A DNA stretch of 64,000 nucleotides. Source: an uncultured Lachnoclostridium sp. GTDB lineage: Bacteria; Bacillota; Clostridia; Lachnospirales; Lachnospiraceae. The notes below the pieces were generated by a model. The model had not been told where the DNA came from. It did no database searches and saw nothing but the letters and a program-made list of their open reading frames with translations. The translations under genes were made by a program, and so were the position numbers. Positions within the stretch are counted from its first letter, which is position 1, and each line of letters starts with the position of its first letter. The stretch lies in contig CAOJBY010000008.1 in assembly GCA_948330435.1 (NCBI GenBank), forward strand, positions 62,001-126,000. The letters run 5' to 3'. Positions 8,807-17,280 of this stretch are shown piece after piece.

Positions 8807-9121
8807 TTAACTTTTAAAATTCATTCCTGATTTGTTTTTCTCAAGCCGACCAAAGACCAAGTCATAGCCATCATTCCCATAATTCAAGGAACGATTTACC
8901 CTGCTGATGGTAGCCGTAGAGGCCCCAGTCTTTTCCGCAATCTCCAGATAAGTCTTCTGCTCCCGCAGCATCTTGGCCACCTCAAAGCGTTGAGACAAAG
9001 ACAGCAATTCGTTGATGGTGCAGACATCTTCAAAAAATGTATAACACTCCTCTTTGCTCTCTAAGCTCAAAATTGCCTCAAATAAAAAATCAACGGCATC
9101 AGTCTTTATCTTCTTATTCAC
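8807..9121 (-). CDS. YerC/YecD-family TrpR-like regulator
   Basis: Small DNA-binding protein of 104 residues related to TrpR. The helix-turn-helix is TYLEIAEKTGASTATISRVNRSLNYG, preceded by the conserved LLSLSQRFEVAKMLREQ. Genes of this family are widespread in Firmicutes, usually without tryptophan genes nearby, and their targets are mostly unknown. It stands alone here, upstream of a PHP gene in the opposite transcription order, so context does not help. Confidence 0.85.
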   Translation of the reverse strand: MNKKIKTDAVDFLFEAILSLESKEECYTFFEDVCTINELLSLSQRFEVAKMLREQKTYLEIAEKTGASTATISRVNRSLNYGNDGYDLVFGRLEKNKSGMNFKS

Positions 9122-9208
9122 GGCTTTCTCCTTTTATCACAAATCCAATATAAATTTTCATATAGATATTTTAGCACAGTAAAATCTTGAAGTCTACCGT
9201 TTTTCATA

Positions 9209-9931
9209 TTATTTTCGGAAACGATTAACGTATTTCTTCAATTCATCCACAGAGCGATTAACTACCAGTTCCTCCGGAAATCCAATCTCTTCAAGAAGCA
9301 CTAAGGCATCATCATGACATCCTATATCTGTATCCACATGGGCATCACTGCCAATTACGATAGGAGTATGATAATTCATGCAAAGCTTCAGCATCTCCTC
9401 ATCCAGCCCCCTTGCATTTTTTCTGGAGCCCCCCGGCCGAAGCGAACTATTGTTTAACTCCAGAAGAACCCCATATTCCTTTGCCGCCTGTACCAATGCC
9501 CGGTAATCGACCGGATAGCGTGGATCATCCGGATGCCCCAGAATATTAACATAAGGATTCTTCATGGCGTTGATACAAGCCTCCGTATTAAATTCCCGGC
9601 TTCCGGGAGTGATACAAGGTGTATGAAGACTGGCAATAGCAAGGTCCATCTGCCTTAACGTCCCTGATGCCAAATCTATACTCCCCTGCTCATCCAGAAT
9701 ATTCAATTCCACTCCCAACAGAAGTTCCACGTCATAGGCATGTCGATCTACTACTTTCAGATTCTGAAAATAAATAGCCTGGCAGCTTCCCCACAATTTG
9801 GGTGCATGATCCGTAATGGCCAAAAGTTCCAGACCTTTTCTGACTGCTGCCTGTGCATTTTCCCGAATGGTGCTGTAGGCATGTCCACTTGCCAGAGTAT
9901 GGCTGTGAGTATCTAAAATATCTTTTATCAT
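9209..9931 (-). CDS. PHP-domain phosphoesterase (YcdX-like)
   Basis: Metal-dependent PHP hydrolase of 240 residues. Metal ligands are visible in order: HSHTLASGHAY at the N terminus, ITDHAPKLWG, GVELNI, ASLHTPC, ILGHPDDPRYP and SDAHVDTDIG. This set matches YcdX-type phosphatases rather than histidinol phosphatase HisK or PolX. I place the start at 9931, where AGAGGAG lies 8-9 bases before the ATG; an earlier ATG at 9964 has no ribosome site. The substrate is unknown. Confidence 0.85.
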   Translation of the reverse strand: MIKDILDTHSHTLASGHAYSTIRENAQAAVRKGLELLAITDHAPKLWGSCQAIYFQNLKVVDRHAYDVELLLGVELNILDEQGSIDLASGTLRQMDLAIASLHTPCITPGSREFNTEACINAMKNPYVNILGHPDDPRYPVDYRALVQAAKEYGVLLELNNSSLRPGGSRKNARGLDEEMLKLCMNYHTPIVIGSDAHVDTDIGCHDDALVLLEEIGFPEELVVNRSVDELKKYVNRFRK

Positions 9932-10098
9932 TTCATAATCTCCTCTTTTGGTTTTCCCTTGCAATCATCTTTTTCTATTATATGCAATGATTTAAACGAA
10001 TACAAGAGTTTACTTTTTATGAGTAATTTTATAAATAATATATCACATTTTTCTGGACTCATCATATGGTATACCATTAGGAATAAGGAGGATTTCAT

Positions 10099-10325
10099 AT
10101 GAAAAAGAAACTACCTGCCTTGCTGGCAGCTACAGCATTGGCACTGATTACGATTGGAATCGCCGCCTGCGGCAGCAAGGACACGCCTGCCGCTTCTGGT
10201 GACCTGACAAAAGTTACCCTCAATGAGGTGGCTCATTCTATCTTCTATGCCCCACAATATGTTGCAATCGAAGAGGGATATTTTGCGGAAGAAGGAATTG
10301 AATTGGATCTTGTCACTGGATTTGG
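10099..10325 (+). pseudogene. ABC substrate-binding lipoprotein, 5' part cut by prophage
   Basis: First 75 codons plus two bases of a NitT/TauT (SsuA/NMT1-like) solute-binding protein. It has a strong ribosome site, a signal peptide, and a lipobox ending IGIAAC with the lipidated Cys followed by GSKDTPAAS. FYAPQYVAIEEGYFAEEGIELDLVTGFG is the typical start of lobe 1. The frame is broken at the prophage attL: it runs three more codons (GII) into phage DNA and stops at 10333. Joining base 10325 to 46405 restores GFGADKTMTAVLSGEADIGFM in frame and gives a 338-residue protein. The gene is therefore off in the lysogen unless the phage excises. Confidence 0.92.
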
Positions 10326-10348
10326 TATTATATAGTTAATACAAGACA
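10321..10348. other. attL
   Basis: Contains the 5-bp identity TTTGG (10321-10325) shared with attR, then a 21-bp phage arm (10328-10348). The arm is the exact reverse complement of the arm at 46374-46394. Confidence 0.9.
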
Positions 10349-10392
10349 TTCAAAAAACTTTATAGAAATTTTGGAATTATTTGTAATAACAA

Positions 10393-10421
10393 TTGAAAAT
10401 TTGCGATTAAACTGATATACT
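10393..10421 (+). promoter_or_regulatory. promoter of the receiver-TIR gene
   Basis: TTGAAA (10393-10398) and TATACT (10416-10421) with a 17-base spacer, 50 bases before the start codon. A near-consensus vegetative promoter of its own implies expression in the lysogen, independent of phage lytic transcription. Confidence 0.7.
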
Positions 10422-10470
10422 TTTTATATTAAATACCAATTGATAAAAAGAGGAGTAAGGGGGAATAAAC

Positions 10471-11376
10471 TTGCCTTCTAATAATAAATTTGAGTATAAA
10501 ATTTTAATATGCGATGATAACGAACGTTATATTCAACGATTAAGTGATGCAATTAGTAAAATCAATTATAAAAACAAAAGCTATTCCTTATCAATTACTC
10601 AATCCTTTTCTCCTGAAGATTTCATAAAAAATTTACAAAATTATACATTTGATATAATTATTTTAGATGTTTGCCTTAGAGACAGTGTTGATAGTGCTAC
10701 ATATTCTGATTTTCTAAGGAGCCGTTTAATTACGCATTATTATGGAAACGATCTTTATCATTATGTACAAAAACATTGTCCTGAAGCCTTTGTATTTGCT
10801 TTATCCAATTTGCCTATAAATGCTATTAGAACCGAATTTAACAATTCTGACTTGCAATATTTTTGCAAAACAGATACCTCACCAGAAAAAATTTCTAGTT
10901 ATATAAAAAATTACTTTGATACCAAAAGAAAGAGTATCTTAAACAATATTTTTGTTGTTTATGGACATAATAAAAGTATGCTAGAAAATGTAAACAAATT
11001 CATAAAACAACTTGGATTAAATTCTGTTGATCTTATGGAATATTCACCAGGAGGAATCCGTACAATCTTTGATGCACTAAATACCTGTGCAAATTCCATT
11101 GAATGTGCTATTGTTTTGTTATCTAGCGATGACATTGTATGCAATACAAATTCAATGACTATGACCTATCGTGCTAGACAAAATGTAATTTTCGAAATGG
11201 GACTTTTTTCTGGATTTTTAGGGCGTGATAAAGTAATTGTATTATATGAGCCACATGAAAAGTTTGAGTTTCCATCAGATATTGTAGGAATATATTACCA
11301 TAAATACGACAGCAATAACGAATGGAAAAAATCTGTAAAATCAGATTTAAGGAAAATAGGGTTTAATTTTAATTAA
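10471..11376 (+). CDS. receiver domain fused to TIR-like effector (candidate anti-phage protein)
   Basis: Two-domain protein of 301 residues. Residues 8-150 form a response-regulator receiver: acidic pair D15-D16 in ILICDDNE, phosphoacceptor D66 in DIIILDVCL, S112 in FALSN and K133 in FCKT. An unusually long insert follows the D66 strand. Residues 158-301 match the CAP12/Pycsar-type TIR-like domain (PF10137): VVYGHNKSM, YSPGGIRTIFD, RARQNVIFEMGLFSGFLGRDKV with E242 as the expected catalytic glutamate, and FPSDIVGIYYH. Such domains cleave NAD+ when activated. The start is TTG at 10471 behind AGGAG. Codons are far more AT-rich than in the neighbouring structural genes, and it lies 123 bp inside the attL arm, the usual place for acquired cargo. 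A cognate kinase or cyclase is not seen nearby. Defence is inferred. Confidence 0.8.
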   Translation: MPSNNKFEYKILICDDNERYIQRLSDAISKINYKNKSYSLSITQSFSPEDFIKNLQNYTFDIIILDVCLRDSVDSATYSDFLRSRLITHYYGNDLYHYVQKHCPEAFVFALSNLPINAIRTEFNNSDLQYFCKTDTSPEKISSYIKNYFDTKRKSILNNIFVVYGHNKSMLENVNKFIKQLGLNSVDLMEYSPGGIRTIFDALNTCANSIECAIVLLSSDDIVCNTNSMTMTYRARQNVIFEMGLFSGFLGRDKVIVLYEPHEKFEFPSDIVGIYYHKYDSNNEWKKSVKSDLRKIGFNFN

Positions 11377-11454
11377 TATTTTATTTATGTAAATCATAAA
11401 CTTTATTATATACAGTTTCTGTACCTAAAACTAGGAAAACACTTCTGTCTTAAA

Positions 11455-11490
11455 ATTATGTGCCCCCAGAGTAATCCAGGGGCACATAAT
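11455..11490. terminator. strong bidirectional terminator
   Basis: Perfect 12-bp inverted repeat ATTATGTGCCCC / GGGGCACATAAT (11455-11466 and 11479-11490). It ends the minus-strand lysis transcript and the receiver-TIR transcript, insulating the cargo gene from the late operon. Confidence 0.75.
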
Positions 11491-12356
11491 TAATTGTAAC
11501 GCAGCACATACACAGTCATAGCACCAACAATCTTGTCAACAGTAATCCCGTAATGTGCCTGGGCCTTTGCAACAGCTCCGGCTGTATCAGGTCCGAATAT
11601 CTTATCAATATTGCTCCGCCCCTTGCTGTTTTTAGCCGGCAAGAAGCCCAGACGAATCAAATGATACTGTACCCAGCCCACGTCATCGCCTCGCATCCGG
11701 ATGGGCTTAAGCTTTAGGAGCCTTTCAGGCAGTTTATATGGATTTTTCTGCTGTACTTCCGGTGTGCTCATGATATCTCCATACCAGAGGTTCATGTCCA
11801 CATCGCCAGTGATTCCAGACACTCTCTCCTTGCTGCTATACTGCCAGCCCTCCAGGATGTGCTTAATAATTGGTTGATTGGCTACAACCGGGTTCCGATA
11901 CCGGGCAATCCAAAACCTGCAAGTTAGATACCCTGCCCAGGGCTTTATGTAGCTATTGTAAAACGATAGACCGGTATAAACACCAAATTCCAAACCAGCA
12001 TCCTCTATCACCTCTTGGTATGCCTGGATGATACGGATCAGGGTAATTCCCAGCCCTTTCTGACAGGCATCCTCCACATCCAGCCAGACCTTAACTTTCC
12101 GGCCGGCCAAAATGGACAATACCTTTCTTGCATCCGTTTTAGCCTTGGCTACAGTAGTCGCATAGGAATAGTTGTACACTCCAACAATCGACACATTGGC
12201 CGCTTGGCATCCTTTCCAGTTATTCTCAAACTGCTTGTCCGGATTCATATCTTTACGAATCACCTTAAGGATCGCACCCTGTATTCCGGAAGTCTTCACT
12301 TTAATCCAGTTTATCACTCCCTGGTAACTGGATACGTCAATTACTTTCTTACTCAT
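11490..12356 (-). CDS. GH25 endolysin with peptidoglycan-binding domain
   Basis: Phage lysozyme of 288 residues that cuts the glycan strand at lysis. The GH25 domain covers about residues 1-200: DVSSYQGVINW at the N terminus, KVWLDVEDACQ with the catalytic acidic pair, GVYTGLSFYN and GDVDMNLWYG. A PG_binding_1 domain follows (MRGDDVGWVQYHLIRLGFLP...FGPDTAGAVAKAQ). There is no signal peptide, so release depends on the holin upstream. It is the last gene of the late operon. Confidence 0.93.
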   Translation of the reverse strand: MSKKVIDVSSYQGVINWIKVKTSGIQGAILKVIRKDMNPDKQFENNWKGCQAANVSIVGVYNYSYATTVAKAKTDARKVLSILAGRKVKVWLDVEDACQKGLGITLIRIIQAYQEVIEDAGLEFGVYTGLSFYNSYIKPWAGYLTCRFWIARYRNPVVANQPIIKHILEGWQYSSKERVSGITGDVDMNLWYGDIMSTPEVQQKNPYKLPERLLKLKPIRMRGDDVGWVQYHLIRLGFLPAKNSKGRSNIDKIFGPDTAGAVAKAQAHYGITVDKIVGAMTVYVLRYN

Positions 12357-12379
12357 ATGATTTTCTCCTTTTTGAAAAC

Positions 12380-12400
12380 AGGGAGCCTTTCAGCTCCCCG
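12380..12400 (-). terminator. short hairpin between holin and endolysin
   Basis: GGGAGC / GCTCCC stem (12381-12386 and 12393-12398), followed on the minus strand by a weak TGTTTT. It may lower endolysin expression relative to holin, or stabilise the 3' end of the holin message. Confidence 0.4.
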
Positions 12401-12409
12401 CAATTGCAA

Positions 12410-12733
12410 TTATTTGTTCTTATACTTCGTCCGCTGCCACATCTCGGCCACACGTTCCCAACCCCCGGTTGCCACCAGGTATACAATAAAGGCAGCAATA
12501 AAGGACGCAAACACATAGTACCAGACGATTACAATTTTATAGTACTGGCAGGCAATAATAACCGCCAACGGACACAAAATCATGGATGCCACTAAAGCAA
12601 CTGCATTTGTCTGAATATTCTTAAACCATGACAGTTCTTTAATTGACTGGACAATTACCGCCACCACAAAAGCTAATAGGCCAATTGCCATAAGTGCATA
12701 GGTTACATACTGCATTAAAATTTCCATGTTCAT
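12410..12733 (-). CDS. phage holin
   Basis: Protein of 107 residues with three hydrophobic segments: ALMAIGLLAFVVAVIV, ALVASMILCPLAVIIA and VWYYVFASFIAAFIVYLVA, then a basic tail (RTKYKNK). It lies directly before the endolysin gene, the standard lysis-cassette order. I take the ATG at 12733, 8 bases after AGAGAGGA; a TTG two codons earlier is too close to that site. Confidence 0.82.
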   Translation of the reverse strand: MNMEILMQYVTYALMAIGLLAFVVAVIVQSIKELSWFKNIQTNAVALVASMILCPLAVIIACQYYKIVIVWYYVFASFIAAFIVYLVATGGWERVAEMWQRTKYKNK

Positions 12734-12735
12734 AC

Positions 12736-12975
12736 TCAATTCCTCTCTTTCTCCAAATCATCAATTCGATGATTGGCTGTTTTGATTTTTTCTTCTTGAA
12801 GCTCCGTTCTCTCTTCTACTTTGTACATACGCTCCACAAGATTATTGTGTGCCTGTACTTTATGCTCCAGCTCCTCCAGCCGGTATGCAATTAAAGCGGA
12901 ACTTTTCCGCTGTGCAAAAAAGCTCCCTGCCAGCGTTCCGGCCAAGGATAGCAGGGCGACTATAATTGCTTCCAT
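12736..12975 (-). CDS. XhlA-like membrane and coiled-coil lysis accessory protein
   Basis: Protein of 79 residues: a hydrophobic N-terminal helix (MEAIIVALLSLAGTLAGSFFA), then a heptad-rich coiled coil (RLEELEHKVQAHNNLVERMYKVEERTELQEEKIK). The topology recalls the hemolysin XhlA/Bhl group that assists holins. The GGAGAG site sets the ATG at 12975. It ends a few bases before the holin start. Sequence identity to XhlA is not evident, so the role is from architecture and position. Confidence 0.6.
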   Translation of the reverse strand: MEAIIVALLSLAGTLAGSFFAQRKSSALIAYRLEELEHKVQAHNNLVERMYKVEERTELQEEKIKTANHRIDDLEKERN

Positions 12976-13003
12976 CTTTACCACTCTCCTATCCATTTCC
13001 CAC

Positions 13004-13029
13004 ACAATAAAAGGACCTCTATGGGTCCT
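13004..13029 (-). terminator. weak hairpin after the baseplate gene
   Basis: AGGACCC (13029-13023) pairs with GGTCCT (13017-13012), followed on the minus strand by TTTTATTG. It lies between the structural and lysis genes. Confidence 0.5.
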
Positions 13030-13097
13030 GGTTGACGAGTTACTATGTAATTTATTTTCTCAATTTCTCTCACCTCCTTGACGGCCTAAATGCGAAA

Positions 13098-14510
13098 TTA
13101 CACCAACACAATGTTGCTTATCTTTAACACATTAGTTCCTCCTGCCATGGATACAGTCAATGCAACTGTTATACCCGTGGCTGATGATATGTCGTACGTC
13201 TTAGTTGCACTTGCAGTCAAACTGATGCTTTCAGTTTTTAAAGTTTTGTTGTCTTGGTCCTTAATCGTAACATTGACATTATATTCGGGCCTACCAAGTG
13301 CTGCGGAAAAAACTATTTTCAATGTATCAAGGCCATCTGTATCTATCTTGGAAGACGAAAAAGTGATACTTCTTCCTGCGGTTCCCGGCACTGCCACGGA
13401 TAGGCAATAGGCGGCACCACTTTGATAAGCAGATCCGGTGGCATCTGATTTGTCACTCCAACTCCACTTACCAAATTGCAAGGCGCCCGATCTGATAAAA
13501 TATTTTTCTTCAGGCACGGGTGGGAAGACCTTGTTCCAAACGGTTTCCATCTTCGCATTTAGGGCGTTAAGCTCCACGCCGACTGTGGTTGGTGTAACAA
13601 TGGTGCTGTCCCATTCTCCCGCCGCCTTGTCGCTTGCAAAGCAGTATAATCCACCCGAATAAATTACGTACTCACCTTTTGTATACGCTTTTGTATCATC
13701 AAACTCTTGGGCCACTACGTCCAAATCCGCCGACCCACCTCCGGATGGTACATAAGCCGACCCATTCCATCTGTACATGAGTAAAACGGCCGTATTGGAG
13801 GTATCAACATACAACATGTCGCTGTTTCCCTCTGCCGGGAAATCTGCATACGCTCCGAAAAACACCTGCTCTTTTCCGTCAGCTCCTGGAGGGCCTGCCT
13901 GTCCCCTGGGTAGCACAAAGTTAAGTATGGCTGCGTTAGCTGTCCCTGAGTTAGTCACTTGTGGATCTGCCCCAGGCTCGCTGGCTTCCACGGTTCCCAC
14001 TTCTATAGTTGCCGCTGCTCCCGGAGCTCCATCTTTTCCAGGCTCCCCCGGATCGCCCTTTAACCCCGTCTTTTTCAATTCATCCACTTCCTGCAGGGCA
14101 GTATTCATGTTTTCTACGGCTGTCTGCAATACCGTAAATTCATTCTGGCTCTCTACCGCAGAACTATCTATGTTAGACGGATGCACCGTTACAGTAAATA
14201 TAGGTGTGGTAATATTGTCCTCCCCATCAATCATCTGCAATTCTACCTGTACAGCCCCAGGCACTGCTAACATCTGGTTAGTAAAATCCGCTTTGATTTT
14301 TCCGCCTGTCACTTGGCACGGCAAATAGGATACTTTTCCATCTGGCTTTCTGGCCCATAAAGTAACCGTCTCATTATCCGGCTCCATGACCTGGCCTGCC
14401 GCCGTCAATGTCACCAGTGTTCCACGTCCAATATTGCCTTGCTGTGCATCCATCTTTTTGAGTGGGTACAAATTATACAAGTCCACGGTTATGGGATAAT
14501 ACAGCTTCAT
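13098..14510 (-). CDS. baseplate upper protein (BppU family) with collagen-like segment
   Basis: Tail-tip/receptor-binding structural protein of 470 residues. The N-terminal 120 residues form a BppU-type domain (YYPITVDLYNLYPLKKMDAQQGNIG...). A short coiled linker and a collagen-like stretch GDPGEPGKDGAPGAA follow, then FVLPRGQAGPPGADG. The C-terminal half (CLSVAVPGTAGRSITFSSSKIDTDGLDTLKIVF...) is a beta-rich region likely to face the host surface. ATGA overlap with the Tal gene shows translational coupling. Confidence 0.82.
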   Translation of the reverse strand: MKLYYPITVDLYNLYPLKKMDAQQGNIGRGTLVTLTAAGQVMEPDNETVTLWARKPDGKVSYLPCQVTGGKIKADFTNQMLAVPGAVQVELQMIDGEDNITTPIFTVTVHPSNIDSSAVESQNEFTVLQTAVENMNTALQEVDELKKTGLKGDPGEPGKDGAPGAAATIEVGTVEASEPGADPQVTNSGTANAAILNFVLPRGQAGPPGADGKEQVFFGAYADFPAEGNSDMLYVDTSNTAVLLMYRWNGSAYVPSGGGSADLDVVAQEFDDTKAYTKGEYVIYSGGLYCFASDKAAGEWDSTIVTPTTVGVELNALNAKMETVWNKVFPPVPEEKYFIRSGALQFGKWSWSDKSDATGSAYQSGAAYCLSVAVPGTAGRSITFSSSKIDTDGLDTLKIVFSAALGRPEYNVNVTIKDQDNKTLKTESISLTASATKTYDISSATGITVALTVSMAGGTNVLKISNIVLV

Positions 14511-16579
14511 TCCTTTTTCTCCAATCTTGTTTTCTCATATCCCTTTTGTTTTGCCTTGATCTCATAATCAAATGCTGTTCCCGGAGTTCCTTTGACGGTA
14601 AAACTTGTCTTTGTTTTATCCGCCACATACATTTCACCCGGGCCGTTCGGCTGTAAAAATACTGCGTATTCCTCATCCAGAGCCACGGTCTCCCCAAAAA
14701 CAGGAGCTATCTCAACCAGACAACTGCCATTTTCCGGAATCACCCCAGATCCGATATCTCCAAAATATGCCCCCGCAGTCTCATAAGCGTTTAAACGCCG
14801 CTTCCCATAATGCTCCGTTTCAACAATTCTGTTCTTTCTTCCATTCACTTCAAGGTTGTAAAATTCAGCGGTGACAGGGTCTATGGAAAAACCCCCGTTC
14901 GGGACCCCGGAAGAACTTCCCACGATTTCCCCCGCATCAATACGTGTGCGTATAGTATTGGAGCCATTCCATAAAAGTTCCAAAAAAGACGGAGACAAAT
15001 TGGACGAATACTTATCCGATCCATTTGTCCCGTTTAATTTGATTCTGCTTGACTGATAGCCCGTGTTTATATCAATCATGCCTCCCGTAATGCGGATGGC
15101 ACTGGCAAGTAGCCCTGTAACGTCAGCTTTCACAATCTCTTTTCCATTTGCATCATGGAGTACAAACACGCCATCACCATTCCCGGGTCCTCCAAGCGTC
15201 AGCGTCCCTCCCTTGATCCGATCCGCCAGCATCGTGCCAGCCGTAATAAAGTCAGCCACAATACCATTATCAATGGTGGCCGCCATGGCATACGGGCCAT
15301 TATAACCATTCTTACTATGTCCCCACCCGTTCTGATTCCACCTCCACACATTTTGAGCCGTCTCAATATTGTCAGTATCCATGATCAGGATTTCATAAGG
15401 CTGGCCGTTGGCATTCTTGTGGAAGATGACATAACCGCCATTTACGCCTGTCAGCCAATTCGTGGCATTCCTCACCGCTTCATCCAGAAACCCTTTTGAC
15501 GGCTTGTCCTCTATTTGCTGGGTCTGACCGGCAATGGTGGACGCAAGCGTTGTACGAACGTCCCCAATCTCCAAACTTTGATATCGGCCCTTTAATACGT
15601 CATAGACCGTGCGGACGATCTTTGCTTTCACCTTTATCCCTAATTTTTCATAATCAACCGTAATCACGTCACACAGGTTCACGCTCTCCAACAGGGCAAG
15701 ATCCTTATACTCCTCCGTCTGCCAGAGGGGGATGAAAGACACCTTTATGTTCACGACCGGAATACCAACATTGTTAGACTTCATGTAGGTTTCGCTTGCA
15801 TTTCGCAGCTCGGCTTCCGTTGGCCGTTCCTGAAATTCAGACGAGAGATCAACCGGCACCGTCCTGGGATATGGGAAATTAGCCGCCCTGTCTGAAGATA
15901 TGACCTTCTCCGGGAGTTCCACCAGGTTTCCATCATTATCCGCCCAATAAGGATAAATGCCGGTAATCGTATTTGAAATATTCTCTTCCTGGGTCAAGTC
16001 CGTTATGTTCTTCCCATATCTCAGTACCACACCCTTGTCCCCTCCTCTGCTTTCCCACAGCCTTACAATATGGCGGTCAAACTCAAATTCTCCCCCGTAT
16101 ACGTCAAGTATGGACCCCTCCACGCCTCCAAGCCTGGAACGGATGCTTGATGGAACGGAAACGGCAAAATTGCCGGAAGTGGTTTTATCCGTCCAGAACG
16201 TGTAGGGGCATTCCTCCGCCGCATGTGCTTCGAAGCCCGCCAGGGCTCCTGCTGCCGTCTGTGCCATAAAGGGTGCACATGGAACATAGGACAGTTGGTA
16301 ACTTATGTGCTCCGCATTAATGGTGATTATCCCTTTTAACGGCTTTGATATCTTATACACGGAAAAAGGCTGTGGTTCCCGTCCCTCCCCTGGCTCGGCA
16401 AAGATAACGGATGCCATCTTGATATCCTCACACAAAATCCCGTTAATGGGATACTGCATCTCTAATTCGTATGCTCCGTTTCTTTCTTCCGTCACCAGGC
16501 AGGTTGTCGCATCTATCAGCCTGCCTAAACCATTGGAATTGAAATTGTTTGTCTTAGGTTCAAATAAAATCGGTATCAT
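14507..16579 (-). CDS. tail-tip spike / Tal-like minor structural protein
   Basis: Protein of 690 residues that begins with the phage minor structural protein domain found after Dit in siphoviruses (PILFEPKTNNFNSNGLGRLIDATTCLVTEERNGAYELEM). The middle portion holds a GDVRTTLASTIAGQTQQIEDK linker seen in prophage tail-endopeptidase-like proteins. The C terminus contains a repeated beta region ending in lysines. I set the start at 16579, where ATGA overlaps the Dit stop and AAGGTGG lies upstream; a GTG 12 bases earlier is possible. Confidence 0.85.
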   Translation of the reverse strand: MIPILFEPKTNNFNSNGLGRLIDATTCLVTEERNGAYELEMQYPINGILCEDIKMASVIFAEPGEGREPQPFSVYKISKPLKGIITINAEHISYQLSYVPCAPFMAQTAAGALAGFEAHAAEECPYTFWTDKTTSGNFAVSVPSSIRSRLGGVEGSILDVYGGEFEFDRHIVRLWESRGGDKGVVLRYGKNITDLTQEENISNTITGIYPYWADNDGNLVELPEKVISSDRAANFPYPRTVPVDLSSEFQERPTEAELRNASETYMKSNNVGIPVVNIKVSFIPLWQTEEYKDLALLESVNLCDVITVDYEKLGIKVKAKIVRTVYDVLKGRYQSLEIGDVRTTLASTIAGQTQQIEDKPSKGFLDEAVRNATNWLTGVNGGYVIFHKNANGQPYEILIMDTDNIETAQNVWRWNQNGWGHSKNGYNGPYAMAATIDNGIVADFITAGTMLADRIKGGTLTLGGPGNGDGVFVLHDANGKEIVKADVTGLLASAIRITGGMIDINTGYQSSRIKLNGTNGSDKYSSNLSPSFLELLWNGSNTIRTRIDAGEIVGSSSGVPNGGFSIDPVTAEFYNLEVNGRKNRIVETEHYGKRRLNAYETAGAYFGDIGSGVIPENGSCLVEIAPVFGETVALDEEYAVFLQPNGPGEMYVADKTKTSFTVKGTPGTAFDYEIKAKQKGYEKTRLEKKE

Positions 16580-17280
16580 ATCGTCCACCACCTTGGTTTT
16601 ATCTGCACATGACTGATGTTTCCATCATAAGCTATCCCCGTTTTTCCAGCCGGAAGCGTTGGAAATCTTGGTGCATTGATTTTTGAGTTGCAATTAACCG
16701 TACCTTTGTATGCATTCATAAGTTCACAGTCTATATCCATATATTCCGGGATATCGGATATTTGGATAATCGCATCACCAACCATCAAAGTTCCGGATGC
16801 TCCATAGACACGGATGAGCGGCAACGCCGGAAAGGGTGTAGGATTAAACAACTGTATGCTCCCCAACACATCAATTGTAAAATCTCCCTCTGTCAAAAAT
16901 CTCTGGGGCTTACAATCAAAGGACAAGTTGCACTCCCCGGAGCGATTCAGCACCCTGGTATCAAAATCCAGGGGTCCGCCAAATCGGGCAAGCCGGTAAT
17001 TTTCCGGGTTATAACTGTCTTCCAGTCTCACATATCCGGAAGTCAGGAGCAGCCATTCCCTGGCTGCTCCTGACAGGCTTTTAAACTTATGCCGGATAAA
17101 CGCCGGATAGGTGACCGTAATATTTTTAAACCGGCCATTATCCAGCACCAGGCTTCCATTCTTTCCGGGTACCTCCACCAGTTCCACGTCCCTCTCCGGA
17201 GCATTAAACGTTCCGCCTCCAGATATGTATAGGCCGTAATCCCTGCTGCACTTTCCACCATAGACAAAATAACCTATCAT
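16576..17280 (-). CDS. distal tail protein Dit
   Basis: Protein of 234 residues forming the ring at the end of the tail tube. DVELVEVPGKNGSLVLDNGRFKNITVTY near the N terminus, GPLDFDTRVLNRSGECNLSFDCKPQRFL in the middle and the C-terminal INAPRFPTLPAGKTGIAYDG are typical Dit blocks. It lies between the tape measure and Tal genes, as in most siphoviruses, and overlaps both by four bases. Confidence 0.87.
   Translation of the reverse strand: MIGYFVYGGKCSRDYGLYISGGGTFNAPERDVELVEVPGKNGSLVLDNGRFKNITVTYPAFIRHKFKSLSGAAREWLLLTSGYVRLEDSYNPENYRLARFGGPLDFDTRVLNRSGECNLSFDCKPQRFLTEGDFTIDVLGSIQLFNPTPFPALPLIRVYGASGTLMVGDAIIQISDIPEYMDIDCELMNAYKGTVNCNSKINAPRFPTLPAGKTGIAYDGNISHVQIKPRWWTI

Noticed and set aside
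10471..11376. Receiver-TIR gene as part of a classical Thoeris (ThsA/ThsB) system.
   Set aside because: No SIR2- or SLOG-bearing ThsA partner is encoded nearby, and the TIR part matches the CAP12/Pycsar type rather than ThsB.
10471..11376. Receiver-TIR gene as an ordinary response regulator.
   Set aside because: The output domain has no helix-turn-helix and matches a TIR-like enzyme fold; no sensor kinase gene is adjacent.
13777..14328. Long plus-strand frame of 183 residues opposite the baseplate gene.
   Set aside because: It is the antisense of the collagen-like and BppU coding region, low complexity (Pro, Ser, Ala rich), no ribosome site.
13098..14510. Baseplate protein as a diversity-generating retroelement target.
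   Set aside because: No reverse transcriptase or template repeat is present in the window.
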